DNA of 64,000 nt from Planctomycetota bacterium. GTDB taxonomy: Bacteria; Planctomycetota; Planctomycetia; Pirellulales; Pirellulaceae. The DNA is taken from positions 1-64,000 of the forward strand of contig JAJRWU010000141.1 in assembly GCA_024276655.1 (NCBI GenBank). The letters are read 5' to 3'. This document shows positions 54,541-61,041 of the stretch, one piece after another (within the stretch, counting starts at the first letter, position 1; each line of letters starts with the position of its first letter). The notes under the pieces were generated by a model. That model had not been told where the DNA came from. It ran no database searches and saw only the letters and a list, made by a program, of their open reading frames with translations. The position numbers and the translations under genes were made by a program.

Positions 54541-55236
54541 ATGACCAAACTGCTAAACACTCCGGAGCACTTGCTTTTGGGTCGTCAAATTCACGGCTTC
54601 CACGACGACTTTTATTCTTTCACCGCCGGCGCGCTCTGGACGCTGAGCACCGATATCGATGGCGCCGCCGCCGTGCAAGACGCGGCCGGCGGCAAGGTTT
54701 CCATCTCTTCCGCCGTGGCGACCGCCGGCAATGAAGGCGCCTATTTGGCGAACACGAAAGAAAGTTTTCTGTTTGCCGACGACAAGCCGCTGGTGTGTGA
54801 AGCACTGCTCGACTACACCGAAGCAGCGACAAATCAGGCCAATGTGATTGTCGGTCTGATGGACGCCGTCGGTGTGACGGCGCTCGGAAACGATGGCGCG
54901 GGCCCCAAGGCGAGCTATTCCGGCGCCGTGTTTTATAAGGCCGATGGCGAAACCGTTTGGCGTTGCGAGTCGTCGGTCGCGACCGCGCAAGTAACCACCG
55001 TTACGGCAAGTACGGCAGGCGGCGCCGCAGCGCAACGTCTGCGGATTGAATTCCAGCCGGTCACCTCCAGCGACGGCGAAGTGAAATTCTTCATCGACGA
55101 CATTCTCGTCGCCAAGCACAACATCACCTTCACCAGCGCCACGGAAATGCAAATGGTGCTGGGCGTGAAAGACGGCGGCGCGGCAGCGCAAGAGACCATT
55201 CTCGCCGACTACGCGACCTGTTACCAAGTCCGGTAG
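54541..55236 (+). CDS. Head decoration or accessory virion protein (predicted)
   Basis: 231 residues; GAGGAACACT precedes the ATG at 54541. It is beta-rich (FHDDFYSFTAGALWTLSTDI; VKFFIDDILVAKHNITF), with the look of a jelly-roll, lectin-like fold. It lies between protease and capsid genes, the usual place of decoration proteins. The functional call is positional. Confidence 0.55.
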   Translation: MTKLLNTPEHLLLGRQIHGFHDDFYSFTAGALWTLSTDIDGAAAVQDAAGGKVSISSAVATAGNEGAYLANTKESFLFADDKPLVCEALLDYTEAATNQANVIVGLMDAVGVTALGNDGAGPKASYSGAVFYKADGETVWRCESSVATAQVTTVTASTAGGAAAQRLRIEFQPVTSSDGEVKFFIDDILVAKHNITFTSATEMQMVLGVKDGGAAAQETILADYATCYQVR

Positions 55237-55345
55237 CGATTCTTTCCTTGCGACCGCGCGCAGCAAAAATCGTCGTCGCCATTTGAGTGGCGAAACACAT
55301 CCTTTCCACACGCAACCCCAGCTAATATCGAGGAGCATTTTCTCC

Positions 55346-56494
55346 ATGCCACGTGCAATTAACTACGATTCGGTGAAACGTTTTTACGAGATCGATCCGC
55401 TGCGCACCTGCGACGATCTGTTGGAAGGCATCGAACAACGCCATCTGCGAGCGGAGGAGTTCTCGCTGCGGCAGTTGTTTGAATCGCTGGTTCCCAATGG
55501 CGGCGAACTGATCCGAACGTTGGATCCTCGGCAACCCGGCGGCGTCAACTTGTTGGAAGCCGGCGGCGCGGTTGATATGTCGGCCTTTTCCAATATTACC
55601 GGGCAGATCGTGTACTCCAAGGTGTTGGAGGCGTTTGAAGACCCGGCCTTCCTTTGGCCGCACTTGGTGTCTTCCACGCCCACGCCGTTCAACGGTGAAA
55701 AGATCGCGGGCATCGGTCGGTTGGGCGATGAGGCGGAATCGATTGCCGAAGCGCAGCCGTATCCTCTGGCGGGGCTCAGCGAAGAGTATGTGGAAACTCC
55801 CAAGACAACCAAAACCGGCATGATCGTGCCGATCACGAAGGAGGCCATCTTCTTCGATCAAACCGGAACCATTCTCAGCCGAGCGGCGGAGGTTGCGCGG
55901 TGGCTGGGAGTGCGGAAGGAAAAACGCGTGTTGGATGTCGTCTTGGGCGTTACCAATACGTACAAACGCAACGGCACCACGACCAACACCTACCTGGCTT
56001 CGGGCGCGTATGTGAACCTCAAGGCCGCCAATGGCCTGACCGATTGGACGAACGTCGAGGGCGCGGAACTGTTGTTCGATGCGATGTCCGATCCCAACAC
56101 CGGCGAGCCGATTGCCGTCAAGGCCGATGCGTTGATCGTGCCCACGGCGCTGAAACACACGGCCCGCCGCATTTTGCGCGCGGAGTTTGTCGAACAGGTC
56201 GACAACCAGGCCAATGCCGATACCGTGCGCACCACTTCGGGAAATCCGTTACCGCCTTACAGTGTGTTGTCGAGTCCTTATGTCAAGCAGCGCACCGGCA
56301 GCGACACCACCTGGTTCTTTGGGCAGCCGAGGAAAGCGTTTGCGTACATGGAAAACTGGCCGATCACGGTGGTGCAGGCGCCCAGCAACAGCGAAGCGGA
56401 ATTCACGCAAGACATCGTGATGCGCTACAAGGTGAGCGAACGCGGCGCCGTGGCGGTTGTGGAGCCTCGCGGCATGGTGAAGTCAACCGCCTAG
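55346..56494 (+). CDS. Major capsid protein
   Basis: 382 residues from the ATG at 55346 with GAGGAG 10 bases upstream. The sequence has an N-arm (MPRAINYDSVKRFYEIDPLR), then EEYVETPKTTKTGMIVPITKEAIFFDQ, and a P-domain-like segment (RTTSGNPLPPYSVLSSPYV; WFFGQPRKAFAYMENWPITV). An HK97-like fold is expected from size and gene order after protease and before connector genes. Fold assignment is inference. Confidence 0.8.
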   Translation: MPRAINYDSVKRFYEIDPLRTCDDLLEGIEQRHLRAEEFSLRQLFESLVPNGGELIRTLDPRQPGGVNLLEAGGAVDMSAFSNITGQIVYSKVLEAFEDPAFLWPHLVSSTPTPFNGEKIAGIGRLGDEAESIAEAQPYPLAGLSEEYVETPKTTKTGMIVPITKEAIFFDQTGTILSRAAEVARWLGVRKEKRVLDVVLGVTNTYKRNGTTTNTYLASGAYVNLKAANGLTDWTNVEGAELLFDAMSDPNTGEPIAVKADALIVPTALKHTARRILRAEFVEQVDNQANADTVRTTSGNPLPPYSVLSSPYVKQRTGSDTTWFFGQPRKAFAYMENWPITVVQAPSNSEAEFTQDIVMRYKVSERGAVAVVEPRGMVKSTA

Positions 56495-56556
56495 CCACGC
56501 TCTCCATGAAGAACTTGTGAATTGCAGTTATCTCTTACGCGATAGGAACCCTTTCA

Positions 56557-56760
56557 ATGGCTGGAAAACGAACATGCAAATTTACGGTCTCGTTGCCCTT
56601 CTTCCCGCGTATGTCGGTCAAGGCGCCCGATAAATCGGCGGCGCTCGAGGCGTATCGCCATTACTTCGGCATTCTCGACACCGACCACGAATACACCGTC
56701 GGCAACGGCGGCGGCGATTGCGCCTCGATCGATATCGGCGCTCCGGCGCCCGTGGGATAA
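56557..56760 (+). CDS. Small phage-module protein, 67 residues
   Basis: AGGAACC precedes the ATG. Basic N-terminus (MAGKRTCKFTVSLPFFPRMS), then a helical part and ..HEYTVGNGGGDCASIDIG. It lies in the capsid-to-tail connector region; no family recognised. Confidence 0.6.
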   Translation: MAGKRTCKFTVSLPFFPRMSVKAPDKSAALEAYRHYFGILDTDHEYTVGNGGGDCASIDIGAPAPVG

Positions 56761-56770
56761 GGAGTGAAGC

Positions 56771-56983
56771 ATGGCGACTGATTTACAAAACCTGCAAACG
56801 CGGCGCTCGGCCGTGTTGGCGGAGCTGGCGACTCTTAGTCCCACGCGAACGTACAGCATCGATGGGCAGTCGGTCGACCACGACCGCTACCGCGCATCGT
56901 TGTTGGACGAAGCCGCGCAGCTCAACGCGTTGATCGCCGCCTTGGCGGGACCGATCGAACTGAAGTCGAGAGGCGTTACCTGA
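56771..56983 (+). CDS. Small coiled-coil phage-module protein, 70 residues
   Basis: AAGGAG precedes the ATG. Two helices (DLQNLQTRRSAVLAELATL; RASLLDEAAQLNALIAALAG) around TYSIDGQSVDHDRY, reminiscent of short head-tail connector proteins. Its TGA is the first triplet of a dispersed palindromic element. Confidence 0.6.
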   Translation: MATDLQNLQTRRSAVLAELATLSPTRTYSIDGQSVDHDRYRASLLDEAAQLNALIAALAGPIELKSRGVT

Positions 56984-57082
56984 GGAACAGTCCTGAATTC
57001 ACATGCCGAATTAAAGTCCGGCATTTTCAAAATGCCGGGCTTTTCTGAACCACATTCGGTAACTCATTTCAGGACTCTTCCT
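56983..57082 (+). terminator. Reference copy of the ~100-bp palindromic element, inside the phage operon
   Basis: Outer arms AGGAACAGTCCTGAA (56983-56997) and TTCAGGACTCTTCCT (57068-57082) match at 14 of 15 positions. The core hairpin is at 57012-57044 with a T-run. It starts at the preceding gene's stop codon and ends 17 bases before the next ATG, so it could attenuate transcription between head and tail genes. Confidence 0.75.
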
Positions 57083-57099
57083 AGTGCAAGGGGGAGGAC

Positions 57100-57441
57100 A
57101 TGACTTTAGCAGCGCAGATGGCGAACGACTGGCAATTTATTGACGGCGTCGAAGATGTTTCCCTCACGCCGCGCAATCCCGCCGGCGCTGCGGTAACCGG
57201 CGTCAAGGCGCTGCGGCGCGTGCAGCAAGCCGATGAATTCGCCCTGGTCGGTAAAACACTCGGCTTGGAGCCGAACGATATGGCGTGGCACCTTTGGGCC
57301 AGCACGTTGGCGGGAACTACGCCGAAGAACGGCGACACTATCACGGATAGCGGCGGCATCGTGTGGACGATCAAGTCCGTCGCGAACACAACCTTGGGCA
57401 CGCGCTGGCGGACGCTCTGTCGTCGGCAAGCAACCGCCTGA
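57100..57441 (+). CDS. Head-tail connector-type protein, 113 residues (predicted)
   Basis: GGGGGAGG precedes the ATG. Contains ..DWQFIDGVEDVSLTPRNPAG and PKNGDTITDSGGIVWTIKSV, a small beta-barrel pattern seen in head-closure or stopper proteins. The call depends on position between capsid and tail genes. Confidence 0.55.
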   Translation: MTLAAQMANDWQFIDGVEDVSLTPRNPAGAAVTGVKALRRVQQADEFALVGKTLGLEPNDMAWHLWASTLAGTTPKNGDTITDSGGIVWTIKSVANTTLGTRWRTLCRRQATA

Positions 57442-57462
57442 TAGGCTGAAAGGCGAGCAACC

Positions 57463-57921
57463 ATGGCGGATGCAATCTTGCTGCAAATTCTGAATGCGGT
57501 GCAAACCGTAATCGCGGGGCTTCTGTTGGACGGAATCGGTTCGGCGGCCGATATCAAGGTGCGGAAAATCCCGCTCAATCGCGACGCACTCAAGCCGGGG
57601 ATTTTTCTCACGCCGTTGCCCGAGAAAATCGAGGGCGTGACCAACACCCGAGACGATATCGCCTACAGCGTGCTGGTCACGATGTGTCAAATTTCGAATG
57701 AAGACCTCACCAGCGACTTTGGCCGCTTGCTGCTCTGGCGGGAATCGATTCGCAAGGCGTTTCGCGACAAGCCGGGCTACCAGCCGTTGGCGGCTGTGGC
57801 GGAGGTGCATTCGGTGGCCGTCGAACCGCGGGCGGTGGTCGACGCCGAAGCGTTTCGCAATCAATACGATGTCAGCCTGCTGGTGGTGAAAGTCACCACG
57901 CGCGAGCAACGCGGCGTGTAG
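57463..57921 (+). CDS. Tail-completion-like protein, 152 residues (predicted)
   Basis: AAGGCGAG precedes the ATG. An N-terminal helix (LQILNAVQTVIAGLLLDGIG) is followed by alternating strands (RDDIAYSVLVTMCQ; NQYDVSLLVVKVTT). Size, fold pattern and place just before the tail tube suit a tail-completion or tail-terminator protein. Confidence 0.55.
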   Translation: MADAILLQILNAVQTVIAGLLLDGIGSAADIKVRKIPLNRDALKPGIFLTPLPEKIEGVTNTRDDIAYSVLVTMCQISNEDLTSDFGRLLLWRESIRKAFRDKPGYQPLAAVAEVHSVAVEPRAVVDAEAFRNQYDVSLLVVKVTTREQRGV

Positions 57922-57935
57922 GACGGCGGCAGATG

Positions 57936-57968
57936 AGAAGCCCGGATTTTTGAAAAAGCCGGGCTTCT
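57936..57968 (+). terminator. Hairpin AGAAGCCCGGATTTTT with near-complement
   Basis: 16-bp arms with one mismatch around a single G, between the tail-completion gene and the tail tube gene. It is the second palindrome of this family inside the operon and lies just after a TAGGA stop context. Confidence 0.65.
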
Positions 57969-58025
57969 GAACCGGGACGTAGCTGTTCCACTTTCTTAAA
58001 CCATAGCTGAGAGAGGATAAACATT

Positions 58026-58910
58026 ATGGGTAGTCCTTCAATGGGGCACGCCGCGCAACTGGGTTTGGGCGCTGCTTCTCCGGTGGATGAGGCGTATGAA
58101 TTTGTAGCTTGCGATGTCGGCAAAACGGCCACGCACGTGCAGACCGAAGGCATTCGAGGAACGCGGTCGAGAATCGCGGAGACCGTCGTCGAGGGAACCT
58201 ACTCCGTCGGCGGAAGCATTCTGATGCGGCCCACGCCCGACGAGATCGACAAACTCCTGCCAAGAATTTTGGGCGGCGCCGAATCGCTCGACACCTTCCC
58301 GTTGGCGGAAACGCTGCCGGAGTTTTTTTTGACCGTCGACAAAGTGGCCAAGGTCTACACTTACGCCGGTTGCAAGGTGGCCCGGGCTTCATTTCGCAGC
58401 GCCGCCGGCGCCGACTTGGAGCTGTCGCTCGAAGTCGAAGGAAAAACGGAAGCCGAAGCGGCGGCGGGATCCTTTCCTTCAGGACTGGCGCTGTCGGCCG
58501 CGCAGCCGTACGTGCATCATCAGGCGGTCCTCACCTTGGGAGGAACGTCGTACGAAATGGATAACGTTGAAATCGTGATCGACAACCAGTTGATCACCAA
58601 TCGTTATTTCAACTCGCAAACACGCACCGCCCTGCCGGAAGGCGACCGCACCATTACCGTGAGCTGCGATCTGCCCTTTAGCAGCACCGAAACATCGCTC
58701 TACGACATGGCGATTGCCGGCGTGACGGGCAGCGTGGTGTTCACCAACGGCGGTAAATCGTTGACGTTCACGTTCGCCAATTTGAAGGCGCCGGCGCTGC
58801 CGCTTGGCGTAAGAGGCCGCAACCAAGAAATTCCGCTGCGTTTGGAAATGACCGCCTACAAAAGCGGAATCACCGATGAGCTGGTCGTTGTTAACGATGT
58901 TACGGCGTAA
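58026..58910 (+). CDS. Phage tail tube protein
   Basis: 294 residues; GAGAGGAT is upstream of the ATG. A two-fold beta pattern is visible: YEFVACDVGKTATHVQTEGI, RPTPDEIDKLLPRILGG, YAGCKVARASFRSAAGADLE, and TLGGTSYEMDNVEIVIDNQL. The second half ends ..GRNQEIPLRLEMTAYKSGIT. This is the usual shape of long-tail tube proteins. It is followed, after two other genes, by the tail-assembly chaperone and tape measure. Confidence 0.75.
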   Translation: MGSPSMGHAAQLGLGAASPVDEAYEFVACDVGKTATHVQTEGIRGTRSRIAETVVEGTYSVGGSILMRPTPDEIDKLLPRILGGAESLDTFPLAETLPEFFLTVDKVAKVYTYAGCKVARASFRSAAGADLELSLEVEGKTEAEAAAGSFPSGLALSAAQPYVHHQAVLTLGGTSYEMDNVEIVIDNQLITNRYFNSQTRTALPEGDRTITVSCDLPFSSTETSLYDMAIAGVTGSVVFTNGGKSLTFTFANLKAPALPLGVRGRNQEIPLRLEMTAYKSGITDELVVVNDVTA

Positions 58911-58946
58911 CGATTTCGCTAACTGACCGAACCGGAAAGGCGCCGC

Positions 58947-59138
58947 ATGGCGACGTTACTTGCAATCGCGGCGGACTTCATTCGCAGCGGGTGCTGGGCG
59001 ATGCTGCTGGCGGGAGTTGTGGCCGATGATCCAAAAGAACGGGCCGCAGACGTCGACCTGATCGAACTAAACCACAGCTTCGACGAACATGGCAAGCTGG
59101 TTTTTCATCAGATCATTTTTTGGCGATGGAGCCCGTAG
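58947..59138 (+). CDS. Small conserved planctomycete protein, interrupted by an in-frame TAG
   Basis: AAAGGCGCC precedes the ATG. 63 residues end ..GKLVFHQIIFWRWSP at TAG (59136-59138), but the same frame continues AARFQVCAWRIVKLSAARLR...QFRETWTQHDPEVDDREFLP and stops only at 59352-59354. The continuation keeps the pattern I recall for a small planctomycete protein family (..VFDQ.IFY.W....V.AWR...RETWTQ.DPE...REFLP), so the TAG splits a gene of about 135 codons. Function unknown. Confidence 0.6.
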   Translation: MATLLAIAADFIRSGCWAMLLAGVVADDPKERAADVDLIELNHSFDEHGKLVFHQIIFWRWSP

Positions 59139-59356
59139 GCCGCGAGGTTTCAGGTCTGTGCCTGGAGGATTGTCAAGCTGTCCGCCGCGCGGCTGCGGCG
59201 CACGGCGAAAGGTTGGCGATATCAATGGTGGGAGCGGGAGCATTTGCAGCAAGTTCGGGCGCCACAGTTTCGAGAAACCTGGACCCAACACGACCCCGAG
59301 GTCGACGACCGTGAGTTTCTTCCCCAAAACAAAAGAGCCGGTTTGCGTCCTTAGCA

Positions 59357-59471
59357 TTGAGCGGACAATTAGTGTCGTAGCCATGCTCGCCAGAGCATGG
59401 GATGGTTCATCGCTCACCCACCGTCTGGCGATGATGGCTACACAAATGCGACCGTTATTTATCGAGCGGTA
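59357..59471. repeat. ~115-bp dispersed element, second copy
   Basis: Nearly identical in reverse orientation to 8401-8515 (shared GTCTGGCGATGATGGCTACA region and GTGTCGTAGCCATGCTCGCC). It begins immediately after the stop at 59354 and ends 36 bases before the next gene. Small ORFs across it are not genes. Confidence 0.7.
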
Positions 59472-59506
59472 CTTAATCAATATGGTTTACCTGTTAAAAG
59501 AGGCGC

Positions 59507-60157
59507 ATGGCGCTGATGCTGTTGATTGACCCTGCCTTTCGCCAAACGCACGTCGAATACCTGTTCGACAAGGCGCCGTATGGATGCGCCTTGCTGGCGC
59601 TCGATGGCCGTTGGCTGAAGGTCAACGCCGCGCTCACCCAGATCGTGGGATACACGGAGTCGGAACTGTTGGAGCGCACGTTCCAAAGCATGACGCATCC
59701 TGACGACGTAGCGCCGGAAGTCGAAATGCTGGGAAAACTCCAACGCAGCGCCTTGCCCGCCGACTTTTTTCAAATGTACAAACGTTTCATTCACAAACTT
59801 TCGGGGCGCTCCATTCCCATCGTGCTGACAGCGCGGCCCGTGCGAAACGAGCAAGGCTTGGCCATGCACTACCTCTCCGTCATTCAAACCTTGCCCAACG
59901 AAACCTTTGGACCGGCCAGAATGTCGGCCGACGCGGCCATCGAACTGCGTCCCATCACGACGCCGGCGGAGTTTGTGCGTCGGCATTGGAAGTGGCTCTT
60001 GGGTGGAATAGCGACGCTCGTAATCGCGGCGGCGCCGGCGTTCTGGACGGCGGGGCGTTACCTCGTGGCAAGCCATTATGAACAACAGAAATTGAAACAC
60101 ATGGTGCTGGAGTTGCGGCAAACATTGGTGGAATTGCAATCGCAACCATCTGATTAA
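59507..60157 (+). CDS. PAS-domain protein with C-terminal membrane anchor, inside the tail module
   Basis: 216 residues; AGAGG precedes the ATG. Residues 15-130 form a PAS fold: LFDKAPYGCALLALDGRWLK, ALTQIVGYTESELLERTFQS, and THPDDVAPEVEM..., then MYKRFIHKLSGRSIPIVLTA. A linker leads to a membrane helix (WLLGGIATLVIAAAPAFWTA) and a short coiled coil (ASHYEQQKLKHMVLELRQTL). No kinase or other output domain is present. A PAS membrane protein between tail tube and tail chaperone is not a usual phage gene; it may sense or anchor the particle at the host membrane. Confidence 0.7.
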   Translation: MALMLLIDPAFRQTHVEYLFDKAPYGCALLALDGRWLKVNAALTQIVGYTESELLERTFQSMTHPDDVAPEVEMLGKLQRSALPADFFQMYKRFIHKLSGRSIPIVLTARPVRNEQGLAMHYLSVIQTLPNETFGPARMSADAAIELRPITTPAEFVRRHWKWLLGGIATLVIAAAPAFWTAGRYLVASHYEQQKLKHMVLELRQTLVELQSQPSD

Positions 60158-60216
60158 CCCACTCGCTTACGAAACGAAATCAACCTTACCTCTTCCCACG
60201 GGAGCATGAGCAAAAC

Positions 60217-60639
60217 ATGGTGGATCTCATCCGAGATGGCTACACGCAAGAGGGTTACATCGCCGCCGCCGAGCGGTTGCACGGCGAGCTGTCGTTTTCA
60301 TTTCGGCCGATGCTGGTCGATCAGCGCGACGCCCTGCTGGAACTGTTGGAGAAAAAGCCGGCGCGGGAGCGCAGCCGGTACATCGCCTTGCAGCTTGTCA
60401 AGCAGGTTCAAGAGTGGGACGCCCAGGAGCCGGGCGGCGCCTGCGTTCCGTTGGATGTGTCGCATTTGAAAATGCTGCCGCCGAACCTGTTCAATATCGT
60501 GGCGGGCTATGTCGCCTCCGACGCCAAGCCGGGCCAAGAACCGGAAAACGCGGCCGACGATTACGAAGCGGAGTTGGAAGCGTTGGCAGCCGGCGCCAGT
60601 CTGGGAGAAAGCAAGGAGAGGCGTGCGGAAAAAAACTAA
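60217..60639 (+). CDS. Tail-assembly chaperone, G-type product
   Basis: 140 residues. VDLIRDGYTQEGYIAAAERL, then LSFSFRPMLVDQRDALLELL, and ..LKMLPPNLFNIVAGYVAS, then an acidic tail. The pattern (DGYT..GYI....LHG.L.F.FRPML) and the position between tail tube and tape measure fit the tail-assembly chaperone of long-tailed phages. The last codons read GAA AAA AAC TAA, placing a canonical A AAA AAC slippery heptamer directly before the stop. The frame entered by -1 slippage is exactly that of the next ORF, as in lambda G/GT. Confidence 0.75.
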   Translation: MVDLIRDGYTQEGYIAAAERLHGELSFSFRPMLVDQRDALLELLEKKPARERSRYIALQLVKQVQEWDAQEPGGACVPLDVSHLKMLPPNLFNIVAGYVASDAKPGQEPENAADDYEAELEALAAGASLGESKERRAEKN

Positions 60640-60680
60640 GGCGGGGCGCCTCCCTGTTGTTGTTCCATCCTGGGGTGGCG
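60613..60680 (+). promoter_or_regulatory. Programmed -1 frameshift site of the tail chaperone
   Basis: The slippery heptamer A AAA AAC occupies 60630-60636 in the correct phase. An internal AAGGAG (60613-60618) lies 11 bases upstream, the distance at which a Shine-Dalgarno-like element stimulates -1 slippage. The zero-frame stop TAA is the next codon (60637). Downstream, a stem CGCCTCCC (60647-60654) with GGGGTGGCG (60672-60680) is possible, as is a short AGGCG-GGG-CGCCT hairpin (60639-60651). Slippage leads into CTA AGG CGG and on to the stop at 61037. Confidence 0.75.
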
Positions 60681-61037
60681 AGCATCCGCTGTAAGGACTG
60701 CCAAAAGTACGATTACAATTTCCAGACCGGCCGCCGCAAGAAGTTCGCCCAAGGAACGCAAGATCGGCTGCGGGTCGTGCCGCCGCCGTGCGAGCGTAAA
60801 CAGGGATGCCCCAAGGGCGGCCCCGAAGAAGAGCGGAGTTGTGAATTGACCGACGCCAATTACGCCACGCTGATGCTGTTCATGGCCAACGAATCGATGG
60901 CCGGAGGATGTTTGACCGAATACGAGCGAGCCGATTCCCTGGTCCGCCGACATTTCGCGATTTTGGCTTCGGTCTATCAGGAGTGGCGGCGGCGGCGGGA
61001 AGCCGACGCACTGGCCGCGGCAATGTTGGGGAGATAA
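60675..61037 (+). CDS. T-type extension of the tail-assembly chaperone (reached by -1 frameshift)
   Basis: From the -1 frame at 60636 the sequence is open to 61037, giving a GT-like fusion of about 273 residues; the GTG at 60675 is the first plausible independent start but has no ribosome site. Contents: SIRCKDCQKYDYNFQTGRRK, then VVPPPCERKQGCPKGG, a four-cysteine zinc-knuckle pattern, and a helical C-terminus (DSLVRRHFAILASVYQEWRR). In lambda the T domain recruits tail subunits while G coats the tape measure. The call rests on frame, position and slippery site. Confidence 0.7.
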   Translation: MASIRCKDCQKYDYNFQTGRRKKFAQGTQDRLRVVPPPCERKQGCPKGGPEEERSCELTDANYATLMLFMANESMAGGCLTEYERADSLVRRHFAILASVYQEWRRRREADALAAAMLGR

Positions 61038-61041
61038 AACA

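Noticed and set aside
34978-59138. General reassignment of TAG to an amino acid
   Set aside because: TAG is the natural stop of several complete genes here (for example at 471, 5842 and 28330), so a genome-wide code change does not fit.
59089-59529. 146-codon plus-strand ORF in the phage module
   Set aside because: It runs out of frame through the TAG-split gene and then through a dispersed repeat; the in-frame continuation of the split gene is the better explanation.
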